DNA of 64,000 nucleotides from Phymatolithon calcareum (lineage: Eukaryota; Rhodophyta; Florideophyceae; Hapalidiales): contig OZ345357.1 of NCBI GenBank assembly GCA_977006965.1, forward strand, positions 744,001 through 808,000. The letters are read 5' to 3'. Of the stretch, positions 9,795 through 21,096 are shown piece by piece. Under the pieces are notes generated by a model. That model searched no databases. It saw only the letters and a list, made by a program, of their open reading frames with translations, and was not told the DNA's origin. Every line of letters begins with the position of its first letter. Position 1 is the stretch's first letter. Position numbers and translations under genes: made by a program.

Positions 9795-11490
9795 ATATGG
9801 GACAAACTTGAAGCTTACAGTTTTTAAACCCAATGCAACTATTGGGTGATGACGTGTATGCAATTAAAACCAACAATACTATTACCAATCAGAATAGGTA
9901 ACGGATAAAGCCCCACATTAAATTTACAGCTTAGGGCCGTACAGTGTTTCACCCCTTATATTTCATTTTTATATACCGTAAAATGCAAGTTTCATCAAGC
10001 CTGACATCAATACGTGATTGCGCATCGGAGAACACCTTAGAAATTTTATAGTAAATAGTCAAAATTTTTGACTTTCTAGAAAGTCGCGAATCGCCATCAT
10101 GACCATCGTCAATTTTAACGATTTTCTGGAGCAATTATTACAGCTGTAAACATCGTTACCTTCATCGATTGCTGTAAAAATATTTTTTAATTTTTCGTTG
10201 TCACATTTTTATTTACCGTAATGTTTTTCTGCAACATTGTACATATTGATTTTCTTGTAAAGAAGAAAATCAGGAAAAAAACATTATAGCGGCACCCAGT
10301 TTGCACTTTTTACACGGGATCGTGTTTCTTTGTCGACTTCATTTATTTTTTTTCGGAAATGGTAGAAGAAGAAGAAGAAAGGTAGATTTTTATTTAAAAG
10401 TTACTAACGCATCTGCTGACGCTCGGGGCAACTTTCCTAAGGCCAAGGGGTTTTGGCTAGATTCTGTCCTGAAGGGGTTTTCTTTTCTTGTTGGTGTGAC
10501 ACGACTCAGTGGACTACAAAAACCCACTCGGAAATGGTAGAGGAAACCCACACAACTACATATCTGCAGCGCTCAAGTTCCGTTCTTGCTTCTTTAGGAA
10601 GATCACGACCAAACTTACATCGCCTCAATGATAGAGGCGGGGTAAATTTGCTCGTATATGGATTTTGTACTCGGAGTGTTAGTGTGTGTGTCATCTATCA
10701 TAGCGTTTTCAATAGCGTCCATCATGGACGGTATTGAAAACGCAGATTTTGAAAGCAAACTTACAAAAAAGGTATCATAGTATGTGCATTGTGCTTCCAA
10801 GGGGTTTGGAAGGGTTCTTGCCAAGAAATTTCAGCCATGCGCCGTTGTTGTGCACATTCGTCTTCTGCAGTTGTTAAAGTTCCTGAGCCCCAAGATTTTG
10901 CGCATTGGGAACTGTCTGACAGTCAGTCACTTGTTGTGCGGTCCATCGCATGCGAGCATGCGCCGTTTTCAGTTGTTGATAATTTCTGTCATGACACAAT
11001 TCCCCTGCGAAAAATCGAGAAATAGCAATTTTTGCAGCCCGTTTCTGGCCTATTCACTCGCGTGCACTCGCTGAATGGAGGTTCGTTTCCATTGCGTGCT
11101 CTACCATTACCGACAAAAAATTCTCCGTTACAACTTGCGAAAATCGGTATTTGCAACATTCCTGAAAACAGCGTTTTCGGTGCCGGTTAACTCCCAAATT
11201 TGATGTTGAATATCATTACAGTACAACTGTCGCTCCTCGACAGAATCTGTCGAGAACCGATCGGTCTGTTGACCTCATTGATTGCGGATTCATAAAATTG
11301 TCTCTTGAAGATAGTCATTCCCTGTCGCAAAGCTATGAAGCCGAGAAACTTCCCACAGGTTGAAATCTCCCTCGGTTTGTCCTCTATCGTAATTCCAGTG
11401 GATAAATGAGATACACATGCCTACGCGATATTGAACCGTCCCGCACAATCCGTCATGTACGTTCAAATCGACCAGTGTTAGAAAATTCCC
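9795..11490. other. Intergenic, hairpin-rich, no supported gene
   Basis: AT-rich in its first 500 bases. Short frames occur on both strands without motifs. Two loosely similar passages (around 10445-10475 and 10795-10830, both containing CAAGGGG) hint at old duplication, but I could not establish it by eye. Confidence 0.5.
10703..10743. repeat. 41-bp near-perfect palindrome
   Basis: GCGTTTTCAATAGCGTCCAT faces TGGACGGTATTGAAAACGC with a single off-centre base and one mismatched pair position. It would form a long stem in RNA or a cruciform in DNA. No coding frame spans it. Confidence 0.75.
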
Positions 11491-11867
11491 AGAGGGACCT
11501 TCTTGAGAATTCGATTTTTGCGTCCGCAGTACCAGTCTGGAAAAGTCCTCAAATCCAGTCCGAAATATTTTCACTGGTAATGAGGACGCGGCATAGGTTT
11601 GGCGTGGCTGATGTGCTCATCTATGGGACATTTTTTCTCATAACGATTTTAGTTCTCGGCAGTGGAATTCAAACTTTTCGTGACGTTTCAAGTTTTTGCT
11701 CAAAAGTGTGCGAAAACATCTGAAGCGAAAGTATGCAAATCAACACTCAGCCACTGAAAACCTATGCCGCGTCCTCGTATCCAGTCCACGAAATAATGAC
11801 TGGTAATGAGGACTTTTTTGAGTGGGTCTATGCCGCGATTTTGATGAATTCTCAAGAAGGCCCCTCT
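11491..11867. repeat. Foldback (MITE-like) element with about 125-bp arms
   Basis: The left arm (11491-about 11614) and right arm (about 11743-11867) are inverted copies. Both outer ends read AGAGGG(A/G)CCTTCTTGAGAA when the right one is reversed, and both inner ends share GAGGACGCGGCATAGGTTT. Within each arm GTCCTC...CCAGT...ACTGG...GAGGAC is itself palindromic, so the arms are hairpins within a hairpin. The spacer is about 128 bases and carries no ORF. I see no clear target duplication, so the transposon class is unknown. Confidence 0.75.
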
Positions 11868-13438
11868 CCCAGTAAAATATGAACAAGCAACTAATTACAG
11901 TTCTTTGTAGATGTTGGGGACATCGCACTGTGATGAACGGAGAGAAAACCGAAGAAATGCTTCATGACTTTTAAATAAAAACCCACACATCTTTTTCGTG
12001 ATCTATTGCGCCCGATCTGGCTCTGTCCCGTGAAGTGCAAACTGAATTGAAAGCAGGTCTCGCCAGTACGTGACCTGCGACTCCTGCTTTATTAGCGCAC
12101 CTGAGCCCTCGTCCGGTACCAACGTCGTCGTCCGTGCACAAGAATCAGTCGCAATCTCGGCCCTGGACGACCATATGGCGCTGCTCCGTTCTCCGTCGCT
12201 GGACAATAAAGGCAGATGGCTTCGTGCTGATCGAGTGTCTACAAAAGACCTGACGTGATCAATTCGTTTTGGAGACAGAGCAGTGAAGATTGGAGCAGCT
12301 TATGGGCCAGGGCTTACTGTGTACCAGCGACTATTGTCAGACACCATCGACGTCAATGAGCTGCACCTGACACGCTCTTGGGTTGACTGCAATCCCCGGA
12401 GTCTGACGCGATCTGGCAGCGAATTCGCGGTGCACGGTGCATGCGACTGACAGCCATGCGAGCAGAAATACGACTCCCGCGATTCATGGCGCCCGGGAAG
12501 AGCATAAAAGCCGCGGCTCCGGAGAATCAGGTCTGAGAAAGCCCCCACATGCAAGCCCCATATGCAAACGTACGATTCACCGACTCCAAACTGCTCGGCA
12601 TGTCCAGCAAAACGGCCAATTTAGCCCCATTTTCTATTCTTCCACTCACCGAACCATTCAGCTTTAGTTCAGCGCTGGCCCGTAGCCTGAAAATTGGCGT
12701 CTACAGCAGCGGCCTGAAGGGTTTGCCGGGAGGCTCCGCAATAAATTCCAATGGAAGTTCAAGTTTCGCTCCCCCTATAAACCAAGCACAATTCATATCT
12801 GACAGGGATAATGTGGGGCTGAATGGTCGCCTGTCCGGACGATAGCGTCGTAAATATATAAAGCAGCTCACATAACTACATCTAGTAGCGAACACGAACA
12901 TAAACGTGAGAATCAGGAACATGGCACACTGTGGTAGGAGGAAGCTTTCACAGGGAACTTGAAGAAATTGTCCATATGTAGAGGTCTCACTGTAACCGTG
13001 GGCCTGCCTTGGCTCTTGGATCTGCACCAACTACCGGTGATTACTGCCGTTTGAACGCTGCTAGTTTAGTGGAGTCAATTCTGTAGCCTTCTGTATACTG
13101 AATGTTTCACGACCTAAGCTGAGTCTTAAAATTGTTACACTCGAAGTTAGGCTGGACTATGGGGGAACATGCACATCTCAATAGTTCACATCCAATAACT
13201 TTCCAGCTCTGGGCCTCGAGCTTTTTCTCACAGTTTGCGCCTCCAGTGTAGATTTTCGCGATTAATCGAGCTCGCAATTAGTCTCACGCAGACTAATTCC
13301 GTGGCCATTTCCATCTATGTGCTTACAGTATATCCCATTGGCACTTGTGAATTGGCATCAAGAACTATTCCCCGATGGTAAACCGCGAACACCTCAGTGT
13401 TAGACCCTTGCTGTGTCATTTGCATCTCTCTCTTCCAA
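11868..13438. other. Intergenic, no supported gene
   Basis: About 1.6 kb up to the PLP-enzyme gene. Frames of up to 110 codons exist on both strands (for example 12701-13030 minus) but none has a recognisable domain. The last 200 bases are probably the promoter and 5' UTR of the plus-strand gene that follows. Confidence 0.5.
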
Positions 13439-14670
13439 ATGAGTTTCAAGTGCAGTGAAGCCTTTATTGATGGCATTGGAATTGCTCGGGTAAAGAGGAG
13501 GAATCGTTCGCCATTGCGTCGAGAAGTGTGCAGCTGTCAAACGAAATTTGAGCAATCACCCAGCAAAATATCGGAGATTAAATTTCGCAACAGACGAGTT
13601 TTTGTGAAGCGGGATGATCAACTTTTTGAAAACGGAGTCAGTGGAAACAAGGTGAGAAAGTTTGCATCTCTAAACGCTCCTGGTGCTCTGTCCGACGTTG
13701 ATGCGATAGTATCCTACGGTGGTGCTCAATCAAATGCAATGCTAGCTCTGGCAACCTTATCTAAGCGAAGTTCAATTCCTTTTGTGTATGTAACGCGGCA
13801 AGTCCCACAGCAAATCGATTCTGTCTCGGGCAACTTTCAGAGCGCAATACGCACCGGAATGGTGCATGTGCAATTGCAAGCGGCAATGTTCAAAGAAACG
13901 TTCTTGCAATCTGTGCCCCTCGATGCCGCTCCTGCCGCGAGGCGAATAGCTCGAAATGCGCTTGGTATCGCAGACCAGGCAAATATCTTGTTCGTTCCAC
14001 AAGGAGCAGCTTGGCCAGGCGCCGAAAGAGGCGTAAAGCAGCTTGCCGACGAACTCCGTGTGCAAATTGGTGCACTGCGGGATAGCCGCCTTCTTACATT
14101 GCGGCGGCCGATTATTTTTCTTAGCGCAGGGACTGGGACGACTGCATTTTTTCTTGCGCAGCACTTGTCAGACATTGCGAAAATTGTGACCGTCCCGGTG
14201 TCCGGCGATGAGCGATACCTGATCAAACAGATGCGGTGGTTGCATGCCGCGTCACGAACGGACAGTACCAACCTAAGGAGCCCGATATTTCCGGATGTAT
14301 TATGCCCTCGTGTTCGATCTTCGTTTGCAGATGTACGAGCGGACAAGTTCCGAATATGGCAGGAAATGGAGAGAGCGACGCAGGGAATGTTCGGATTCGA
14401 TCTGGTTTACGCGCCGAAAACTTGGGAAGAGGTCTTTTTGGCGATAGATGAAAAGCGTTTAAACGTGGATGGAAAAGACCTGTTTTACTATCATTCGGGT
14501 GGTCTTGAAGGCAATACATCGATGCTTGGTACGCACTGGATCGCATTCTTGAACCTTGAACACCTTCGCTGTATTCTTCGTACTAACATATTGATATTGG
14601 AAATTTTATGTTTTTCCTTTTTGTAAAAGACCGGTTCCGAAGGAAAGGATTTGTTCTTGGCAAGCCATAG
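13439..14670 (+). CDS. PLP-dependent D-cysteine desulfhydrase / ACC deaminase family enzyme
   Basis: Two exons, 13439-14528 and 14630-14670, give 376 residues. The intron starts GTACGC, has TACTAAC at 14581-14587 and ends TAAAAG; removing it turns the ending into GNTSML-D-RFRRKG, the usual family ending, whereas read-through gives an unrelated hydrophobic tail. Lys71 in SGNKVRK is the expected PLP Schiff-base lysine, followed by SYGGAQSNAMLA for cofactor phosphate binding and HSGGLEGN near the C-terminus. Family members break D-cysteine to pyruvate, sulfide and ammonia, or deaminate ACC; sequence alone does not separate these. The ending resembles the plant/bacterial HSGGLEGN subgroup rather than enteric DcyD. 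The N-terminal 50 residues are basic and could be an organelle-targeting peptide. I chose the first in-frame ATG; the frame opens 14 codons earlier only with GTG. Confidence 0.85.
14529..14629 (+). other. Spliceosomal intron in the PLP-enzyme gene
   Basis: 101 bases, phase 1. The donor is GTACGC, the branch-point-like TACTAAC lies about 42 bases before the acceptor, and a T-rich tract leads to TAAAAG. Splicing restores the conserved family C-terminus. Confidence 0.8.
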
Positions 14671-14795
14671 CAAACTCCTAAGTTTACTGGGGCGGCTCCA
14701 AGCGCAGGGGAACAAGACAAACGCTGACCATGTTTATTCTCCCGCCCGTAGATGCCTCACGTTTGGCTTCCTTCCCAGCACAAATAAGCAGTCTA

Positions 14796-17550
14796 CTACG
14801 AGTCCTGGAAAGCAACTCGGAATGCCTCCTGTGGAACTTGTACCTTCGCAAGCGTAAAAATTGAAGCGACATAGAAGTCGAAATGAATTAAAAGTTAGAT
14901 TTGATAAAAAATACAATCAGGAAAAACTGGAGAAATCGACCACGTACCTTTCCGACCGACTTCATGCGCTTCTTTCCTTTCGCTTGTTTCTGTAGTAGCT
15001 TCTTCTTTCGAGAGATATCTCCGCCGTAGCATCTAGGAACGCGAAGACAGACAGAGGACAAAGAAGACATTTTGCAGAAGTGCACCTCGTTAGAAGAGAA
15101 AACGACAAACGAAGGATAGCTCGTGAAATCAGGCGCATGGGATACGTACTTTGCAGTGACATCTTTGAGCATAGAACGCAGCAAGGAAGATAGTACAAAC
15201 TCAATGTGTTAGATTCGCCAGTTGATAAAAGTATTAAACTCTGTCGGGAAAAAACTTACCCTTCTTCAAAGCGGAGATGTGCTCGCTTGCCACAATTTTT
15301 GACCCAATTTTTGCTTGAATTGGAATCTTGAACTGTGCGCGAGGGACAATTTCCTTCAACTTCTTCGTCAACGTGCGACCAACGGCATAAGCTTGATCAC
15401 TGTGCACTATTCCCGACAGCGCATCAACATTTTCCCCATTCAAAGCTATGTCCAGCTTCACAAGATTGTTTTTCCTATACCCAATCATTTGATATTCCAT
15501 AGAGGCATATCCCTTTGATCGCGATTTCAAATGGTCGAAGAAATCGTTGACAAGCTCTGCAAGCGGCAATTCATATACCAAAGTTACGCGATCCTGCACG
15601 AGATACTTCATCTCAACATATTCCGCTCGCCGACCCTGTGCCAATTCCATAAGCTGCATTGACGATAAATCCCCAGTTTCAAAACACAGACAAGGAAGTC
15701 AGAGATGCTGCACAAAGAAGAGTCGAAACAATTTTGCTGTCACAAAGAGGTAGATTGCACAACACGTACCGAGCCTACAAATTGGTCAGGTGTTATAATT
15801 TCCAGCTTGCAATACGGCTCCGCGATATATTCTCTTAGAGTGGGATCAGGCAGATCCGCTGGGTTATCCACGAAGAACTCCTCGCCTCTGTTTGGTTTCA
15901 CAGCATAGACAACCGATGGAGCTGTAGTGATAATATCAAGATTGTACTCTCTTTCAAGCCGTTCTTGCACAACGTCTTTATGCAAAAGGCCCAAGAACCC
16001 ACATCGAAACCCGAAACCCATCGCGGCAGAATTTTCAACCTCATACTGCAGCGCCGCATCGTTCAGTTTGAGCTTTTCCAATGAGTCTTTTAGGTGTTCG
16101 TACTGATCACTGTCGATTGGAAAAACGCCAGCGAAAATCATAGGTTTAGCTTCTTGATATCCAGGGAGCGGTTCCACTGCTTTGTGTAGCGAAGAGGTAA
16201 TCGTGTCACCCACACGGGCGTCTTCAACAGATTTGACACCAGCGATGAGGTATCCGATCTCGCCGCAGCGAAGGGTTTCGACAGGTTGCTGGCCCGGTGT
16301 CATGACACCGATTTCCTCGGCGAAAAATTGTTTGTCGGTGGCCATAAATAGGATTTTGTCCCTCTTGGACAGCTGACCGTCGACGATTCGGAAATACACG
16401 ACGACGCCGCGGAAGGGATCATAGTAAGAGTCGAAAATCAGGGCACGCAATGGATTGCCACTGTTGTCGGGTGGAGGGGGGATGTCCTCGATAATGGCTT
16501 GTAGAATTTCGGGGACTCCGATACCGGCTTTGGCGGATGCCAGAACTGCATTTGAGGTGTCGAGGCCGATAATATCCTCGATTTCGCGGGCGACACGGTC
16601 GGGTTCCGCCCCAGGGAGGTCAATTTTGTTCAGAACAGGAATAAGCTCCAGATTAGCCTCCAGAGCGAGATATACATTCGCTAGCGTTTGTGCTTCCACT
16701 CCTTGAGATGAATCAACAACCAGAAGGGCTCCTTCGCATGCCTCGAGTGATCTCGATACTTCAAAAGTAAAATCAACATGACCTGGGGTGTCGATTAGAT
16801 GAATGGCATAGTTTAACCCATCTTTCGGGTTTACAAAATTCATTCGCGCTGCGTTTAGTTTTCTGTGGCGAGCATTTCGTGGGTTAAACGACAACGGTTA
16901 GTCCCCAGAACAGTACATGGGCTGGTAGAAAAACATGAAGTACAAGTACGTACATTGTGATGCCGCGGTCTCGCTCGATTTCGTTCGAATCCATGAATTG
17001 CTCCTTCATATCACGCAGTGCAACTGTGCCTGTAACTTCCAACAATCTATCCGCCAGTGTACCTGAAATTCGCTCGCCAGAACGAAAAAAAGTACTGTGA
17101 GCTTGTGCTTTGCAAAGAGACATTGCGTTCCAATGGTGATACACGCGCAGTTTAACATATTGTGTGGTACGTACTTTTTCCGTGGTCAATGTGGGCGATA
17201 ATGCTGATATTTCGAATTCTTTCCCGCGGGGTATTAATGTACTCATTATTAAGTACCACTGGCATCTGCTTCGCGCCGGGTTTCACATCACCACCGTCTC
17301 CTGGCGCTGTCATCACTAGTCCACGATGACCGTGGGATTGGACTCGTCGAAAATGCAATGCTGAAAGGCGTTCGCATTTTGAGCAAAAGCTGCCACCAGA
17401 TGAGGCGGAGAGCTGCAATACGTTCAAAGCGCTAGTTGACACGAAGGCGTTTTGCGGAGCTCGTTTCCGTCTTCCAATCCCGGCTGTGGGAATAACTTTT
17501 AAGCTATCCGAACACAGATTGCTCCTGGCGCACATTGACCTGCGGATCAT
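14796..17550 (-). CDS. lepA: Elongation factor 4 (LepA/GUF1), probably plastid, seven exons
   Basis: Exons on the minus strand: 17550-17175, 17062-16954, 16862-15770, 15653-15260, 15162-15150, 15032-14948 and 14843-14796, total 2,118 nt, 705 residues. All junction phases close, which supports the model. G1 AHIDHGKST spans intron 1; G2 ERDRGITIK spans intron 2; G3 is DTPGHVDF and G4 [12 protein letters not shown]. The C-terminal hallmark [18 protein letters not shown] is assembled from three exons, and the end VPQEAF is typical. LepA/EF4 is a ribosome-dependent GTPase that acts on stalled or back-translocated ribosomes. The first 100 residues are Ser/Ala/Arg-rich like a transit peptide. A plastid location fits the bacterial-like sequence; mitochondrial Guf1 is the alternative. 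The start is the first in-frame ATG (MIRRSM); a GTG lies 26 codons upstream. Confidence 0.93.
15150..15162 (-). other. 13-nt micro-exon of the EF4 gene
   Basis: The exon ATGTCACTGCAAA lies between an acceptor CTCAAAG and a donor GTACGT. With one base from the previous exon and one from the next it encodes DVTAK, exactly the residues EF4 needs between ALKK and CYGGD. Any other acceptor in the preceding intron (for example the AG near 15200) breaks the frame. Confidence 0.85.
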
Positions 17551-18637
17551 GATGGACCCTGTTATCCGCCTCTCCGCGGGCTGATATTCGCCAATCTGAA
17601 TAAAACTTTGCACAATGTTTCGGATCACTGACCCGATGTCGGATTGGCTTTTTCAGAAGCGGATCAGATGGTGGATTGAAACGGCTTCGTCCGCATTGCG
17701 CTGCAAAACCGATTGTATTGAACTCTCTACACCTCTTATTTAGAGGTGTTGAGCTCAATTGGCAGGGCTGCTGAATCGAAACTTCGACTTCGTGTGCCGG
17801 ATTGGAGCCAAGTGCAGATTTGAGCGGATTACCTAAACCCTCCATTATATCTCTTTTAGGGAGCATCTTGACACAACATTCTCATTTTACAATCTGTTTT
17901 CGGCTAAAGCAAAGAAAAAGAGGACATTCGAGCCCAAAATATGCTCAAATGTGTCAATTTCTTTGCCCATAAAGTATCATATTGGAAGTCTCAAAAATCA
18001 GATCAGGGCAAAACTGCAGTTTTGATATAAATTTTCGATAATTTTTTTAGGTGACTACTTCTCAGCTTTGCGTTAATTCTGCAGCAGTGAGAACGAGTAA
18101 CCGCATGCGGCTATTCGTTCTCACTGCTGCCCTCATTTTCAGAGAAGGCAATCTCCTCACTTGCAGCGCAGTGCTTCCGCAGAGAGTATAGTTACGACAT
18201 TCCTCTTCTTTCTGCTCTTTCCTCTTCTTTCTGCTCTTTCCTGTGCTGCCGCCACAGTTGACGAGCATAAGAGCAAAGAATAGTGCATGTCTATCATTTG
18301 GCCGCCCAAAGATTTGCTCTGCACGTGCGTTCATCGAATGCACTTGCTTACTTGCTGAAATCGCTCGAAAGCTGCCGAAGAGAAAAGCGCCCATTACCCA
18401 TTGCTCGCAGCAAAATGGGAAAAGGTATCATGCTTAAACTTCTTGCACAACGATGTCTACACATGAAACGACAAAACATGTAAAACAGATAATAGAGATG
18501 AACAGTAGTAAGAACGTTTTACTGTACACTTTGAGGAAGAGTTGAAGAAGATAATCTAGGAAGAGCTATCCTTCGTAATAGCTCACATAGTAGGGCTCGA
18601 AACATAACAAGGAAACCAGACTCTTGAAGATTGAACT
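17551..18637. other. Intergenic: 5' flank of EF4 gene and 3' flank of UBAP2-like gene
   Basis: Both neighbours are on the minus strand, so this holds the EF4 promoter side and the UBAP2-like 3' UTR. The only structure I see is the palindrome at 18081-18130. A pyrimidine-rich tandem TTTCTGCTCTTTCCTC lies at about 18210-18242. Confidence 0.6.
18081..18130. repeat. 50-bp near-perfect palindrome
   Basis: GCAGCAGTGAGAACGAGTAA and its reverse complement face each other around a central CCGCATGCGG. Arms are 25 bp with two mismatches and no loop. It lies about 530 bases upstream of the EF4 start codon. Confidence 0.8.
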
Positions 18638-21096
18638 TCAGTAGTATCCGGGGGCCCCATTGGCCCAGTATTGCGGTTGCGTAGGCGCGTAGATCCCATT
18701 ATTCCCACCACCTCGAGCGAGAACGTTGTTCCCGGGAGTTTGATTTCCTACACCGCCATCCAGTTGTCCATTTCCATGTTGCCTAGTATTCCATCCACCC
18801 GGACCCACGTTTCCATTATCAAAGCTGCCGTTATGTACTGGGTTCGCAGGCATGTACGCCATACCCCCGACTTGGGGAGGGGCTGAGAACCCTGGCCCTG
18901 GAGGGCCACCATGAAGCCCACTCTGCACTGAGCTTCTAGTATTGTTGTACGGCGAGCTCTTCTCGGCCATCGGCGTGTATACCCCCGAAGAATAGACGCT
19001 GTCAAGTCCACTACTGTTCCCGCCACCAGCTCCTCCAAGTCCAGAAGAACCATCGTTAAACCCAAATCCTGCAAGGCCACCGTTATTTGCGTTAGGGAAT
19101 TTGTTAATATTGTCGGTCGGCCCAGCATAGCCACCAAAACCACCCTGCGAAGAAACCTGACCAAAATGACTATGGCCATGCAGACCCATGCCATAAGGAC
19201 TGGCAGGTGGAGGCATGCCAGGCGGCAAGAAGCCATATATTGGATGGCACACGTAGGGCGGCAGCGTGTATCCCGGCGCAGCGAGAGGATCCATTGCTCG
19301 AGGCAGCAATCCAGTTCCTGCAGTGTTTCCCTTATCGCTCTCTCCAATTCTGCCACCCAACATATTCTTCGCCGAATCAGAGAGCAGGGAAGTATCTCCA
19401 AGACCAGCACCAGTTTGCAAACCAGTAGAATTGAAAGGATGACGGTCAGAACCGTTTTCAAGACTGTAGCTGGGTATCACGTTGTAGGGATAGGGAGGCG
19501 GCATAACGGGGTTGATAGCAGACCCATTTCCAATAGCCTCCGATGCTACCGGCTGAACGTTGGAGCTTTGCATGCGAGACATGGCAACAGGGGCCCTTGG
19601 CATTGGTGGTGGAACTCCATCCGCGATCGGTGTTGGCGAGAGGGCTTGCTGAGCGGTAGATGTCGTCGTTGTCCCAATAGCTCCATTCGTGTTCCCCAAT
19701 GTTCCGATGCCTGCAGGAACAACAGGCGCTCTCGGAACAGCAGAAGCTGCTGGTGTCGGGGTGCCCGATGGGCTCTTCTCCGTCTTGTTTGGCGCCGAAA
19801 AAGCGGCATCCAGTCCATTGATTGCAAAAGAACCGAACTGAATCAAATGCGATTTGGTCGCAAATTTCTCTGGGACATTGCTATTCGTTACGATGGGGCT
19901 TTGACTGTTCGCAACTGTCGCCTCCGTGCGATCTTCCGCTTCAATAATTTTGGGAGTAGATGCATGAGAGTCGACTACGGGCAAATTGTTTCGCAATGAT
20001 CCGACTGCCCATGGGTTAGTTCCAGACACAGAGGGTTCAGTAGCCGTTGTCGGATTTTTAGCAACGACTTCTTCCGGAACATCTTTCGCAGCTTGAACGT
20101 GGGCAAGTGGCGCATCAGCACGGGTTCGGGGTTTCAGACCTCCAGCATTCAATTTCTTCGTACTCTCCCCACTGTTCCCATTGGAAGCTGTTTCTGTTCT
20201 CACTTGCACTGCTCGCAAACCGGTGGCAGCAGCGGCAGCATAATTGCGCGGTTCTTCCGAGTTAGGGGGCTTCTCTTCAGCACCGTTTGACGCTATGGCT
20301 GGAACGTCTGTCTTCCGCTTCTCTAAGCTCCTGGCAAGACGCTGGGGGCGCGGGACCTCTGTGCTCTGGGAATTGTTCCAATTGATTTCGGTGGACACCA
20401 ATACAACGGGGGGCTCTTGCGGCGGACGGCTCTCAGATGCAGGGGCGACTCTCCCAGAACTAAACTTTCCTGCCGACGCGCTGTGGCCAGAAGGTCGCTT
20501 AGGGACATTGTTCCGCGATCTGGATTCACCGCCTAATGCACCGGAACCAGGTCCATTTGGACGATGTTGACGTCTGGAACTGCCGCCAATATGCCCCTCG
20601 GAAGAGGAGGGCCGATTACCGTCTTGAGGACGGCCCCCCCGGCGCTGGCCGGACGGGAGTTTGTTTTGCACATGAACCCATGAGTTGGTGCCGGCACCAC
20701 TCAAACACCGGTTTATTGCCATATGGAGGTCCATATGACAAGCGTCAAGGACAAGAGTGGCCTCCTCGACGGAAACAGAACAGATCTCAACGATTTTTGC
20801 AACCTTTGCCTTGTCGATGTTGGGCAAATCGGTTTGGTTTTTGGGGACTTCTGGTCTAGCTCCCTGTGCAAAGACGCGTTGCGAGACAAAAATTTGGCTG
20901 AGAAGTTAGCAAACCGTTGAACGAGATGTTTGAAGTGAACGCTGAAATCACAACTGGTCGGAATATTTTCCGTTTTCCGAATATCGGATGGGAATATAAC
21001 TGTTCAAGAAAACTGTTGGTCCGTTCCGCGTTAAAGAGGACAACAATTTTCGGAGTTGCTAACTGCGCGCAGAAAAGAAGTGGGTCAGCTTACCAT
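18638..21096 (-). CDS. UBAP2/Lingerer-like UBA protein, low-complexity, two exons
   Basis: The main exon is 20863-18638. Its frame has no ATG near the conserved start, but an acceptor TTTGCACAG precedes it and 230 bases upstream lies ATG followed by donor GTAAGC (ATG at 21096-21094). Joining them gives M-GARPEVPKNQTD and a 742-residue protein. Residues 14-60 form a UBA-like three-helix domain ending HMAINRCLSG, followed by NSWVHVQNK and a GQRRGG-rich tract, as in UBAP2L/Lingerer (AIN..L.G...SW..V..K). The rest is disordered, rich in Gly, Pro, Asn and Ser, with MPPP and GGAGGG runs. Animal relatives are RNA-granule proteins; plant GIP1/DUF1296 proteins have a similar N-terminal domain. A role in mRNP or stress-granule assembly is inference. 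An exon holding only the start codon is unusual. Confidence 0.75.
20864..21093 (-). other. Spliceosomal intron directly after the start codon
   Basis: 230 bases. The donor is GTAAGC right after ATG, GCTAAC lies about 30 bases before the acceptor, and the end is TTTGCACAG. Phase 0. Without it the main frame has no plausible ATG. Confidence 0.65.

Noticed and set aside
15163-15259. Acceptor AG near 15200 in EF4 intron 4
   Set aside because: It puts the next exon in a frame that loses DVTAK; the AG at 15163-15164 closes the frame and restores the motif.
17551-17628. Upstream start for EF4 at 17628
   Set aside because: The codon there is GTG; the first ATG in frame is at 17550 and leaves a sensible transit-like N-terminus.
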